This document shows, piece after piece, positions 50,083-58,886 of a DNA stretch of 64,000 nt. Position 1 is the stretch's first letter; each line of letters opens with the position of its first letter. The notes beneath the pieces were generated by a model. It was not told where the DNA came from. It did no database searches and worked only from the letters and a program-made list of their open reading frames with translations. The DNA comes from JAQVIJ01 sp041287365 (lineage in GTDB: Bacteria; Desulfobacterota; Dissulfuribacteria; Dissulfuribacterales; DYLC01), in NCBI GenBank assembly GCA_041287365.1, contig JBEULL010000018.1:62001-126000 (forward strand), given 5' to 3'. Both the position numbers and the translations under genes were made by a program.

Positions 50083-50901
50083 ATGATAATCAATATAAAA
50101 GAAGCAATTATTTTAGGAATAGTCGAGGGTGTGACAGAATTTCTTCCCGTATCCTCAACCGGTCATCTCATACTTACATCGCATCTTTTGGGCTTGGATG
50201 TCGGTGACGGCAAGACAGGATTGGATGCATTCGAGGTTGTGATTCAGTCAGGGGCGCTTCTTGCAGTATTTTCCATCTATACTCATTACATTTATCGTAT
50301 ATGGAATGGTATCTTTGGCAGGGATTCAGATGGGCTTAAACTCCTTCAGCAGCTTTTTGTTGCCGTAGTGCCTGCGCTTGTGATGGGATATCTCTTTAGC
50401 CATGGAATCAAGGAAAGGCTCTTCGGTATCGGGCCGGTTCTTTTCGCCCTGATTGCGGGTGGTATCTTGATGATGGGGGCGGAATACATCAGGAAAAGAA
50501 GAAACGCGTCGGTATTTTTGAGTCTGGAGGATATGGACATCAGAAACGCTTTTATCATAGGGCTTGCCCAATGTCTTGCGCTTTGGCCCGGCACAAGCCG
50601 TTCCATGGTCACCATGGTGGCCGCCATGTTGTTGGGCTTTTCTCCAAAGGCTGCAGCGGAATTTAGTTTTTTGCTGGCGCTTCCCACACTTGGTGCTGCC
50701 ACGCTCTATGACCTTTACAAACACGGTGGGGATATAATTCATGTAAGCGGCATGGATGGTCTGTTTGCCGGTGTTTTGGTCTCATGGGTCGTGGCATGGT
50801 TGGCTGTCAAGGCATTTCTGCTCTATCTCACACGGCACGGCATGTTTGTTTTCGGCGTATATCGAATTTTACTTGCCGTTGCAATGAGCTTTACAATTTG
50901 A
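50083..50901 (+). CDS. uppP: Undecaprenyl-diphosphate phosphatase (BacA family)
   Basis: The 272-residue polytopic protein has the two family motifs: VEGVTEFLPVSSTGHLIL near residue 14 (catalytic Glu and Ser region) and PGTSRSMVTMVAAMLLGF near 170 (with the essential Arg). It recycles the lipid carrier for peptidoglycan and O-antigen synthesis. There is no clear ribosome site before the ATG, and a TATAAT lies about 22 bases upstream (50056-50061), so the leader may be very short. Confidence 0.93.
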   Translation: MIINIKEAIILGIVEGVTEFLPVSSTGHLILTSHLLGLDVGDGKTGLDAFEVVIQSGALLAVFSIYTHYIYRIWNGIFGRDSDGLKLLQQLFVAVVPALVMGYLFSHGIKERLFGIGPVLFALIAGGILMMGAEYIRKRRNASVFLSLEDMDIRNAFIIGLAQCLALWPGTSRSMVTMVAAMLLGFSPKAAAEFSFLLALPTLGAATLYDLYKHGGDIIHVSGMDGLFAGVLVSWVVAWLAVKAFLLYLTRHGMFVFGVYRILLAVAMSFTI

Positions 50902-50910
50902 TATAAAGAT

Positions 50911-50944
50911 GGCCTGTCGAATACGGCGACTGGTCGTTTTTTTT
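50911..50944 (+). terminator. Rho-independent terminator after uppP
   Basis: GGCCTGTCG and CGACTGGTC form a stem with one mismatch around a short loop, followed directly by an eight-T run (50937-50944). It ends uppP transcription before efp. Confidence 0.5.
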
Positions 50945-50977
50945 CGATAAAAATCAACTTAATACCAGGAGAAAGGC

Positions 50978-51541
50978 ATGTATGATTCATCAGACCTTAG
51001 AAAGGGTCTAAAAATAGTCATAGATGGAAACCCATACATAGTTACGGATTTTCAGTTTTCCAAGCCGGGTAAGGGCCAGGCCCTTTATCGTTGCAAACTC
51101 AAAAATATGATGACCGGCTACACCATGGACAGGACATACCGTTCTGGTGAAAAATTCGATCCCGCCAATCTGGACGAGGTCAAGATGCAATTTCTTTATA
51201 AAGACGGTGACGGGTTTCATTTTATGGATACTCAGAAGTATGAACAGGTCACTCTTACGGAAGAACAGGTGGGTGAGGCCAAGAATTTTTTGAAGGAAAA
51301 CATGGAGGTCACGGTGTTGTTCTTCGACGCCACTCCCATCGACATCACGCTTCCCATTTTTGTGGAACTTCAGGTCACCAAATCCGATCCAGGTGTAAGG
51401 GGGGATACGGCAACCGGCGCCACCAAGCCTGCCACTCTGGAGACAGGTTATGTGATTCAGGTACCACTTTTTATCGAGGAAGGTGAGGTCTTGAAGATAG
51501 ACACTCGTACCGGCGAGTATGTGGAACGTGTCAAAAGATAA
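50978..51541 (+). CDS. efp: Translation elongation factor P
   Basis: The 187-residue three-domain EF-P carries its modifiable lysine at position 32 in KPGKGQA. The C-terminal OB domain ends TRTGEYVERVKR. EF-P relieves ribosome stalling at polyproline. The next gene encodes an EpmA-type ligase and a KamA-type aminomutase lies within 2 kb, so beta-lysylation of Lys32 is expected. An AGGAGAAAGG ribosome site is present. epmA begins seven bases after the stop. Confidence 0.95.
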   Translation: MYDSSDLRKGLKIVIDGNPYIVTDFQFSKPGKGQALYRCKLKNMMTGYTMDRTYRSGEKFDPANLDEVKMQFLYKDGDGFHFMDTQKYEQVTLTEEQVGEAKNFLKENMEVTVLFFDATPIDITLPIFVELQVTKSDPGVRGDTATGATKPATLETGYVIQVPLFIEEGEVLKIDTRTGEYVERVKR

Positions 51542-51548
51542 TTCATGA

Positions 51549-52457
51549 ATGAAGAGATTGCGTCAAAGGGCACTGATCCTTCAGGCCGTTCGTAATTTTT
51601 TTATTTCGCACGATTTTCTGGAGGTTCAGACTCCGGTGCTGGTCTCAACTCTGGCACCGGAACCTTATATAGAGGCCATAGAAGTGCCTTTTGGCAATAA
51701 CGATGTCCGTTATCTCATCACTTCCCCTGAATTAAATCTCAAACGGCTTGTGGCTGAAGGCCTCGACCACATCTTTCAGATTACTCCGGCCTTTCGTAAA
51801 AATGAACGTGGGACAAAACATTTGATCGAATTCACACTTCTGGAGTGGTATTCGGTTCAGAAGGATTATATCTGGTTGATGGAGTATTGCGAGGAGCTGA
51901 TTCGCTACGTAGCCAGTGTGGCGGGTAATTGGCCTGTTATTCAGTATGGCGGTATAAAAATCAGACTTGATGAGCCTTTTTACCGGATTTCCATACAGGA
52001 GGCCTTTGCTAAATGGGCCGGCTGGGATCCGGTCTTAGATTACGATGCCTATAGATTTGACCTGGATATGGTCGAACAAGTGGAGCCGAATTTGCCGGTG
52101 GATCGGCCGGTTTTTTTGTTTGATTACCCTATTCAGTGCGCGGCGCTGGCCAGACGTTCTAAAAGAGATGGACGATTGGCGGAACGGGTGGAATTATATG
52201 CAGGCGGCCTGGAACTGGCCAATGGTTATTCCGAGTTGACGGATGCTGAGGAGCAGACAAAAAGATTTCAGCAGGATTTTGCAAGAATGTCGAAAATAGG
52301 CCGCAGACCATACCCATGGCCTGCGGCTTTCTTGAAGAGTATTAAACGGCTTTTACCTTGCGCCGGAATGGCGATGGGTCTGGACAGGCTGGTGATGGTG
52401 TTGACGGACGCCATGGTTATCGACGATGTTGTGGCCTGTCCTTCGGAGACCATCTGA
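51549..52457 (+). CDS. epmA: EF-P--(R)-beta-lysine ligase (GenX/PoxA type)
   Basis: The 302-residue protein is a class II lysyl-tRNA synthetase core without the anticodon-binding domain. It has motif 2-like FRKNERGTKHLIEFTLLEWY near residue 80 and motif 3 GMAMGLDRLVMVL near 275. GenX/EpmA enzymes attach beta-lysine to EF-P. It starts directly after efp. The N-terminus is shorter than that of E. coli EpmA but retains the first catalytic-domain helix. Confidence 0.92.
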   Translation: MKRLRQRALILQAVRNFFISHDFLEVQTPVLVSTLAPEPYIEAIEVPFGNNDVRYLITSPELNLKRLVAEGLDHIFQITPAFRKNERGTKHLIEFTLLEWYSVQKDYIWLMEYCEELIRYVASVAGNWPVIQYGGIKIRLDEPFYRISIQEAFAKWAGWDPVLDYDAYRFDLDMVEQVEPNLPVDRPVFLFDYPIQCAALARRSKRDGRLAERVELYAGGLELANGYSELTDAEEQTKRFQQDFARMSKIGRRPYPWPAAFLKSIKRLLPCAGMAMGLDRLVMVLTDAMVIDDVVACPSETI

Positions 52458-52463
52458 TTTTTG

Positions 52464-52808
52464 TTATAGTATTATATTTTCCATGGCGCGGGCCCTTATA
52501 ATTTCTTTGATCTGCCACTCCTGTTCTTGTTTGAGACCAATGAACTTAATGCCCATATTGTGGCGGATACCTTTCTTCGTTGACCACATAATCTCACCTT
52601 TGACCTTGCTTGGCGGTGATGTGGGAAGCGTCAGTGTCAGTTGAGTGCCTGTTGGTAGACCGCGTAGGCTCTCTATTCGCAGGCCACCTATACTGATATC
52701 CCTTAAGGTAGCTGAATAGAAATTGACGCCATCTGAATAGTCAAGTAACAATTGCACCGTTATTCGTTCAAACTTTCTTTTGTTGGATGGCTGTTGCTCT
52801 GTAGTCAT
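52464..52808 (-). CDS. PilZ-domain c-di-GMP-binding protein
   Basis: This 114-residue protein consists of a PilZ domain alone. The c-di-GMP motif RxxxR-like segment (KRKFERI, KxxxR) near residue 10 and DISIGGLRIES (D/NxSxxG) near 38 are both present. It may act as a small adaptor that responds to cyclic di-GMP. It lies between epmA and the KamA-type gene, on the strand of the latter, with 12 bp between them. Confidence 0.85.
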   Translation of the reverse strand: MTTEQQPSNKRKFERITVQLLLDYSDGVNFYSATLRDISIGGLRIESLRGLPTGTQLTLTLPTSPPSKVKGEIMWSTKKGIRHNMGIKFIGLKQEQEWQIKEIIRARAMENIIL

Positions 52809-52820
52809 TTCATTACCTTT

Positions 52821-53927
52821 TTATGTAGGGTTTGCGACAGTTGGATAGTGGACAATTTTCCCTTCAAATGTGCGAAAGATCGTTTCACTGTTTGTATTGT
52901 TTACGATATGTGACGGTAATAATCTGGCCTTTCCATACCCCTGGGGCAGATCTGCAACGAATTCAGGCAGGCAAAGCCCACCGGTGCGGCACCATAGTTG
53001 TTCCATGATGTCGATGCCGATCTGCAATGGGGTTCGGAAATGATCCGCTCCCTTTACCGCCTCACACTGAAACAGATAGTACGGCCTGACCATTATCCGT
53101 TGCAGACCCTGAAAGAGTTCTTTTAGATCGTTCAATGTGTCGTTTATGCCTTTCAGCAGGACCGTCTGGTTTGACAAGGGGATTCCAGCCTTCAGCAGGC
53201 GGTCGCATGCCTTGGCTGCTTCAGCAGTGATCTCGCGCGCATGATTGAATTGCGTGTTGATCCACATGGGTCTGTAACGTTCCAGCATTCTGCACAGTTT
53301 TTCCGTGATGCGCATGGGCATGACTACAGGTGTGCGAGTGCCTATGCGTATGACCTCTATGTGCTTTACAGCCCTGACTGATTTCAATAGATATTCAAGT
53401 ATGTCCGTGCGAAGGATCAGTGGATCTCCTCCGGAAAGGATGACCTCTCGAATTTGAGGCCTGTTGCTAAGATACTCTCGAATTTGAGGCCAATTTTGTA
53501 AAAAGGATGGATTTGATTTTCCCCAGAATCTTTTGCGATTGCAGTGCCTGCAATATACAGCACATCGTGAGGAGGTCAGAAGCAAAGCCCTGTCGTCATA
53601 GCGGTGAATCAGACTCGGTACAGGGGTATAATCCTTTTCACACAATGGATCAGGCCGTGAATCAGGTAGCGTAAAATCGATCTCTCTTCGACTTGGAATG
53701 CATTGTTTCTTGATGGGGTCGTCAGGATTTGACCAGTCTATCAGCGAGAGATAATAAGGTGTTACGGCAAATGGATATATAGCGGCGACGGCAGCGAGTT
53801 CTGCGGACTCCTCTGCGCGCAGTGGAAGCTGCCGAATCGCGGCTGAAACGCTCTTGATGCGTTGTCCGAACTGCCATTTCCAGTTCAGCCATTCTCTTCT
53901 TGAGATGTCATTTCTTCTGGCTTTCAA
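52821..53927 (-). CDS. epmB: KamA-family radical SAM aminomutase, probable EF-P lysine 2,3-aminomutase
   Basis: The 368-residue radical SAM enzyme has the cluster motif CAVYCRHC (C-x3-C-x2-C near residue 121), LSGGDPL near 165, and the PLP-binding lysine region DLPQGYGKARLLP near 327. KamA enzymes convert L-lysine to beta-lysine; EpmB is the short form that supplies (R)-beta-lysine to EpmA. The CRHCNRKR context looks more like lysine 2,3-aminomutase than like E. coli EpmB, but the position near efp and epmA supports the EF-P role. It starts at TTG within the end of purA. A 16-bp direct repeat lies at 53445 and 53475. Confidence 0.82.
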   Translation of the reverse strand: MKARRNDISRREWLNWKWQFGQRIKSVSAAIRQLPLRAEESAELAAVAAIYPFAVTPYYLSLIDWSNPDDPIKKQCIPSRREIDFTLPDSRPDPLCEKDYTPVPSLIHRYDDRALLLTSSRCAVYCRHCNRKRFWGKSNPSFLQNWPQIREYLSNRPQIREVILSGGDPLILRTDILEYLLKSVRAVKHIEVIRIGTRTPVVMPMRITEKLCRMLERYRPMWINTQFNHAREITAEAAKACDRLLKAGIPLSNQTVLLKGINDTLNDLKELFQGLQRIMVRPYYLFQCEAVKGADHFRTPLQIGIDIMEQLWCRTGGLCLPEFVADLPQGYGKARLLPSHIVNNTNSETIFRTFEGKIVHYPTVANPT

Positions 53928-55212
53928 AGGGATTCCTCAAAAGCAGTGTCTGTTCCCTGCCTGGGCCTACAGAGATGACGGACAGGGGTGCCTCTGCCAA
54001 TTCTTCTATTTCTTTTAGATATTGCCTGGTGTTGAGGGGTAGGTCCTCGTAATTGCGAATAGTTGTGAGGTCTTCCATCCAGCCTGCAAGGGTTTTGTAT
54101 AATGGTTTAATAGCGGTCAATTTTGCGATGCTTTTGGGCATGGTGGAACATTTTTGGCCATTGTATTGATATTCATCGCAGATTTTGATTGTTTCAAGAC
54201 CGCTCAATACATCCAGTTTGGTGAGGGCCAGACCATCTATGCCGTTGGTATAAACCGAATTTTTGAGGGCTACGGCATCCAGCCAGCCGCATCGTCTGCG
54301 CCTGCCTGTGGTCGCTCCGAATTCGTGCCCGTTTTTTTGTATTGTATCACCTGTTTCGTCGAAAAGCTCTGTGGGGAAGGGGCCTCCGCCGACTCGAGTG
54401 GTGTATGCCTTGCAGATTCCAAGCACGTAATCGATGCGTGTGGGGCCTATTCCGGCACCGGTGCAGGCCGCTCCTGCCACTGTATTGGAAGAGGTGACAT
54501 AGGGGTATGTGCCATGATCGATGTCCAGAAGCGTGCCCTGAGCTCCTTCACAGAGAATGTTTTCTCCATTGCGCTGTGCATTGTGTAAAATGGCTGTGAT
54601 ATCAGTTATGTATGGCGCCAGTTTGTCCGCATAATTTATGTACTCGGAATAGACGTCGTCTGCATTCATGAGATCGACACCGAAGTGTTTGAACAGGGCA
54701 TTTTTTTCCTTCAGGGCCTCTTCAATCTTTTCCTTCAGAATGGAGGCATTTAGAAAGTCAACGGCGCGAATGCCGGTGCGGGCCATTTTGTCTTCATAAC
54801 AGGGGCCGATACCGCGTCCAGTGGTGCCGATCTTTTTGTCTCCTGCCTTGGCGGCCTCTCGCGCATGGTCCAGCAGTCTGTGGTAGGGCATGATGATGTG
54901 AGTCATTTCGCTGATCTTCAAACGATCGGGCGTTATGCTCCTGCCGCTTTGAGCCAGTTTGTCTATCTCTTCCAGGAGCACGGCAGGGTCCAATACCACG
55001 CCGTTTCCTATGAGACATAGCTTGTCCTCGTAGAGAATACCGGATGGAATGAGGTGAAAAATGAATTTGTCACCGTTTACCACCAGAGTGTGACCTGCAT
55101 TGTTGCCGCCCTGAAATCTGACTACTATATGAGAGTATTCTGTGAGAAGATCGACAATTTTGCCCTTGCCCTCGTCTCCCCATTGACTGCCGATTACTAC
55201 CACAGTTGACAT
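53908..55212 (-). CDS. purA: Adenylosuccinate synthetase
   Basis: The product is 434 residues from the ATG at 55212, which follows GGAGGGGG; the longer open frame to 55446 would read through the leader. Motifs: GSQWGDEGKGKIVD at the N-terminus, QGGNNAGHT near 35, GTTGRGIGPCYEDK near 128, GAQGTLLDIDHGTYPYVTSSN near 221 and TTTGRRRRCGWLD near 300. It joins IMP and aspartate with GTP in AMP synthesis. Its stop overlaps the KamA-type gene start by 20 bp. Confidence 0.96.
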   Translation of the reverse strand: MSTVVVIGSQWGDEGKGKIVDLLTEYSHIVVRFQGGNNAGHTLVVNGDKFIFHLIPSGILYEDKLCLIGNGVVLDPAVLLEEIDKLAQSGRSITPDRLKISEMTHIIMPYHRLLDHAREAAKAGDKKIGTTGRGIGPCYEDKMARTGIRAVDFLNASILKEKIEEALKEKNALFKHFGVDLMNADDVYSEYINYADKLAPYITDITAILHNAQRNGENILCEGAQGTLLDIDHGTYPYVTSSNTVAGAACTGAGIGPTRIDYVLGICKAYTTRVGGGPFPTELFDETGDTIQKNGHEFGATTGRRRRCGWLDAVALKNSVYTNGIDGLALTKLDVLSGLETIKICDEYQYNGQKCSTMPKSIAKLTAIKPLYKTLAGWMEDLTTIRNYEDLPLNTRQYLKEIEELAEAPLSVISVGPGREQTLLLRNPFESQKK

Positions 55213-55335
55213 GAAAGCCCCCTCCAAGTTACTTTGCAGCATACCTTTGGAAATATCTTTTTGCTGGATTTTGCTGTAACCTGTTGGGTTTTCCAGACAA
55301 AAAATCTTTTTCCAAAGCAGGCTGTATTTCAAAAA

Positions 55336-55364
55336 AACATAATGAGTTTTGGCATGAAAGTCAA
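55336..55364 (-). promoter_or_regulatory. Sigma-70 promoter of purA
   Basis: On the minus strand TTGACT (55364-55359) and TATGTT (55341-55336) are exactly 17 bases apart. The leader would be about 115 bases. I see no purine riboswitch in it. The promoter lies in the divergent gap shared with polA. Confidence 0.5.
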
Positions 55365-55394
55365 TTTTTTTTGTGTCTGAAGAGAGTGGGTTAT

Positions 55395-58079
55395 ATGACA
55401 GCCGATCGTCCGCTTCTGTTGATAGTAGATGCCAGTCCGTATCCATATCGCGCCTTTTATGCCATAAAGGCCAATTTGACCACCAGGGATGGCCTGCCCA
55501 CGCGAGTCATCTACGGAGTGACCAACATGTTGCTGCGTGTCCTGAGAGAAAAAAAACCGGCTTATATAGCTGCTGTCTGGGATGTAAAGGGTAGGAATTT
55601 CAGGCACGAACTTTATCCTGACTACAAGGCCAACAGACCTCCTATACCCGAAGAGATAGGATTGCAACTGCCGCATGTGAAAGAGATCATGAGCGCAATG
55701 GGGATATCACAGCTGGAATTGGATGGCTATGAGGCGGATGACGTCATCGCATCCATCGTCAATGACATGCAGGGCCAGGCGGACATTCTGATCATATCCG
55801 GAGACAAGGATTTCACGCAGCTGCTCTCGCCGCATGTCGCTATATGGGATCCCATGAAGGATGAATATCTGACATCTGCATCTGTGACAGAGGATCTCGG
55901 TATAGAACCTGAAATCTTTGTAGATGTGCTGGCGCTTGCCGGTGACAGCGCTGATAACATACCGGGTGTGCCTGGAATAGGCAGGAAAACGGCCCTGGAT
56001 TTGATGCGCAGATATAAGAGTATTGACAATCTGTTGCAAAACACGAATGAACTGCCTCAGAAAACAAGGGACAGGATTCTGAATAACAGGGACAAAATCC
56101 TTCTGTGGAAGCGTATTATTCAGTTGAATATGGAACTGCCTCTGTCTTACAGCCTTGAGGATTTCAGGCTGAGACCATTGGATACATCGCGGCTCGAAGA
56201 GCTTTTCAGACGGTTTGAGTTGCACAGTTTGCTGAAAAATATACAGGGAAAAGGTGATGCCGTCCGACATGTTAAACATGATGAGTCTGCCGGTGTGGAA
56301 GAGAAGACAATAGATATCCCTGATGAAGATTGTGCTTGTGAAGTGCATGAGACGGCATCCGTTCAGGCTTTTTTGGCGGAACTGGATGCGTTTGAGAAAA
56401 AGGATTCCATCTTTTTGGATGTGGACATATCGAATATGCCCAATCATGTTTTTTATATCAACAGTGTAATGCTGTATGATGGTCATTCAAGACCCATATT
56501 TCATCAAATAAGCAATCATGATATCCTGACTCAAAATTATGGTAGTTTGGAGGCTAAAAAGATATTTTTTGAGAAGATGATCGAGTTATTGAAGAAAAGC
56601 AATATAACAAAAATAGTCTATAATTTAAAACAGCAGCTGCTTGCTTATTCTGAAGAAAATATTCCTATTTTTAATAATATATTCGATGTTAAGATAGCGG
56701 CTTATTTGTTGAACAAAAAGAATGATGATTTATTCGATGCTAAAAATAAAAAAACACAAGAAATACCTAAAATTGATTTTCAATGCAAAAAGGTCAAGCG
56801 ATTAAAAAGATTATTCGATATCTTCAAGACAGAATTAAAAGAGAAAAAATTATGGCAGTTGTTTTTTGATATAGAAATGCCACTTGTTTATATATTGGCG
56901 GACATGGAAAAAAGAGGAATCAAGATAGATACAGATGAAATGCAGAAATTGAATAGATATTTTATCAATAAAATTTATGAACTTGAGACAAATATTTATA
57001 CTGCGGCAGGCACTCATTTCAATATCAATTCCACAAAACAACTGGCGGAGATATTGTTCAATAAGTTAAGTCTGCCTCAACTGAAAAAGACCGCTAAAAA
57101 AACAGGATATTCCACAGATAACGAAGTGCTGACGGAACTTGCTCAAATGCATCCTCTACCGAATCTGATTTTGCAATATAGAAATCTCACAAAATTGAAA
57201 TCAACATACATCGATGGCATTCAGAAAGAAATAAATCCAGATACGCATCGCATTCATACGTCGTTCAATCAAACCGTTACAACAACGGGAAGACTCTCTT
57301 CGAGTAATCCGAATTTGCAGAACATTCCCATAAGAACCGAGGAAGGCAGAAAGATACGGAGGCTGTTCATAGCCGATACCCCGTATTACCTGCTTTCAGC
57401 CGATTATTCTCAGATTGATCTGCGTGTACTGGCTTATTATTCTCAGGACGAGGCGTTGCTGAATGCGTTCAGGAAAGGTCTGGACATACATTCATATACT
57501 GCTTCAGAGGTGTTCGGTGTTACCATAGAAGATGTTACATCGGATATGCGGCGGATAGCCAAAACCGTTAATTTCGGCATCGTATATGGCATGAGCCCCT
57601 TCGGTCTGGCGAAGAGTGTGGGCATAAGCCAGAAAGAGGCGAATGATTTCATAGAGAGGTATTTTGCGAGATATCCGGGTGTCAAAGATTATATGCAAAG
57701 GATCATAGCTCAAGTTCGAGAATATGGATATGTGACCACTATTCTTGGCAGGAGAAGATATCTGCCTGAAATACATAATAAAAACAAGGCGGTAAGAGAG
57801 GCTGCCGAGCGTATGGCCATCAATATGCCCATTCAGGGGAGTTCCTCTGACATAATAAAGCTCGCCATGGTCGAGATATTCAAATGGATACAGGACACTG
57901 GCGTTCTTATTTTTCCGCTGCTTCAGGTGCATGATGAATTGATATTTGAAGTATCTCGTGACTCGGTGCAGGAACTGGCAGAAAAGGTACGTTCGATTAT
58001 GGAAGGGATATATAATCTGGGGATACCTCTGAGGGTGAATGTCTCGTGGGGGGAGAATTGGGCCGCAATGGAAAAGTGA
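55395..58079 (+). CDS. polA: DNA polymerase I
   Basis: The product is 894 residues from the ATG at 55395, where family similarity begins. The N-terminal 5'-3' exonuclease is intact (DYKANRPPIPEEI, EADDVIAS, ISGDKDFTQLL, GDSADNIPGVPGIG). The middle region has the position of the 3'-5' exonuclease but appears inactive: DxE reads DVD and NLKYD reads NLKQQ, and the last catalytic Asp is not found. The polymerase motifs are intact (A: SADYSQIDLRVLA; B: RRIAKTVNFGIVYG; C: QVHDELIFEV). Bases ~56620-57250 are much richer in A+T than the flanks. It fills gaps in repair and Okazaki processing. Confidence 0.93.
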   Translation: MTADRPLLLIVDASPYPYRAFYAIKANLTTRDGLPTRVIYGVTNMLLRVLREKKPAYIAAVWDVKGRNFRHELYPDYKANRPPIPEEIGLQLPHVKEIMSAMGISQLELDGYEADDVIASIVNDMQGQADILIISGDKDFTQLLSPHVAIWDPMKDEYLTSASVTEDLGIEPEIFVDVLALAGDSADNIPGVPGIGRKTALDLMRRYKSIDNLLQNTNELPQKTRDRILNNRDKILLWKRIIQLNMELPLSYSLEDFRLRPLDTSRLEELFRRFELHSLLKNIQGKGDAVRHVKHDESAGVEEKTIDIPDEDCACEVHETASVQAFLAELDAFEKKDSIFLDVDISNMPNHVFYINSVMLYDGHSRPIFHQISNHDILTQNYGSLEAKKIFFEKMIELLKKSNITKIVYNLKQQLLAYSEENIPIFNNIFDVKIAAYLLNKKNDDLFDAKNKKTQEIPKIDFQCKKVKRLKRLFDIFKTELKEKKLWQLFFDIEMPLVYILADMEKRGIKIDTDEMQKLNRYFINKIYELETNIYTAAGTHFNINSTKQLAEILFNKLSLPQLKKTAKKTGYSTDNEVLTELAQMHPLPNLILQYRNLTKLKSTYIDGIQKEINPDTHRIHTSFNQTVTTTGRLSSSNPNLQNIPIRTEEGRKIRRLFIADTPYYLLSADYSQIDLRVLAYYSQDEALLNAFRKGLDIHSYTASEVFGVTIEDVTSDMRRIAKTVNFGIVYGMSPFGLAKSVGISQKEANDFIERYFARYPGVKDYMQRIIAQVREYGYVTTILGRRRYLPEIHNKNKAVREAAERMAINMPIQGSSSDIIKLAMVEIFKWIQDTGVLIFPLLQVHDELIFEVSRDSVQELAEKVRSIMEGIYNLGIPLRVNVSWGENWAAMEK

Positions 58080-58081
58080 TC

Positions 58082-58126
58082 GATGCAAGACAGCCGTAAT
58101 ATCTGTAGGGCATCTGCAACATTTTT
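58082..58126 (+). terminator. Possible terminator after polA
   Basis: GATGC/GCATC (58082-58086 with 58110-58114) encloses ACAG/CTGT (58090-58093 with 58103-58106), separated by small symmetric internal loops. A T run follows at 58122-58126. The stem is interrupted, so the call is tentative. Confidence 0.3.
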
Positions 58127-58201
58127 AATTTTTCGAGACGCCTTTTAATTTTATGAGGTTTCCTGTATATTGCAATCTAGATATGATTAAAGGAGTAATT
58201 T

Positions 58202-58849
58202 ATGGATTTTTTTATAGATACCGCAAATCTTGATGAGATAAAAAGGGCAGCTGAACTGGGCCTGGTGGATGGGGTCACAACAAATCCATCCCTTGTTGCC
58301 AAGGAGGGGTGTGACTTCAAGACACGGATTCGTGAAATATGCGAACTGGTGAGCGGGCCTGTAAGTGCCGAGGTGATCGCTACTACTGCGCCTGAAATGA
58401 TAAAAGAGGCCCAGGAATTGGCCTCCATCGCCCTAAATGTAGTGGTGAAGATACCGATGACCACAGAGGGTCTGAAGGCCGCACAAGAGCTTTCCAGGTT
58501 GGGTATCAAGACCAATGTAACCCTGATCTTTTCACCGCTTCAGGCCCTTTTGGCGGCCAAGGCCGGGGCCACATACGTCAGCCCGTTTGTGGGCAGGCTG
58601 GATGATATCTCTCAGGACGGTATGGCATTGGTCGATGACATAGTGACCATCTACGACAATTATGCCATGGACACTCGCGTCATCGTGGCCAGCGTTCGAA
58701 ATCCGGTGCATATTCTACAGGCAGCCAAGATTGGCGCTGATATTGCAACGATTCCATACAAGGTCATCTCGCAGTTGGCTCATCATCCGCTTACAGATAT
58801 CGGTCTGGCCAAGTTCTTAAGTGATTGGGAAAAATTGCCGAAAAAATGA
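58202..58849 (+). CDS. fsa: Small transaldolase / fructose-6-phosphate aldolase-like
   Basis: This 215-residue single-domain barrel of the TalC/Fsa group begins MDFFIDTANLDEIKRA with GVTTNPSLVAKEG near residue 25. The Schiff-base lysine lies in VVVKIPMTTEGLKA near 85, followed by TNVTLIFSPLQALLAAKAGA and SPFVGRLDD. Members are either true transaldolases or fructose-6-phosphate aldolases, and sequence alone does not settle which. A TAAAGGAG ribosome site lies upstream of the ATG. Confidence 0.9.
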   Translation: MDFFIDTANLDEIKRAAELGLVDGVTTNPSLVAKEGCDFKTRIREICELVSGPVSAEVIATTAPEMIKEAQELASIALNVVVKIPMTTEGLKAAQELSRLGIKTNVTLIFSPLQALLAAKAGATYVSPFVGRLDDISQDGMALVDDIVTIYDNYAMDTRVIVASVRNPVHILQAAKIGADIATIPYKVISQLAHHPLTDIGLAKFLSDWEKLPKK

Positions 58850-58886
58850 TAAATGAATTCAGTTCGGCACGGGAAGTAAGTTGGAT

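Noticed and set aside
55213..55446. N-terminal extension of PurA
   Set aside because: It would cover the purA promoter and leader. The family begins at STVVVIGSQWGDEGKGK, and a strong ribosome site precedes 55212.
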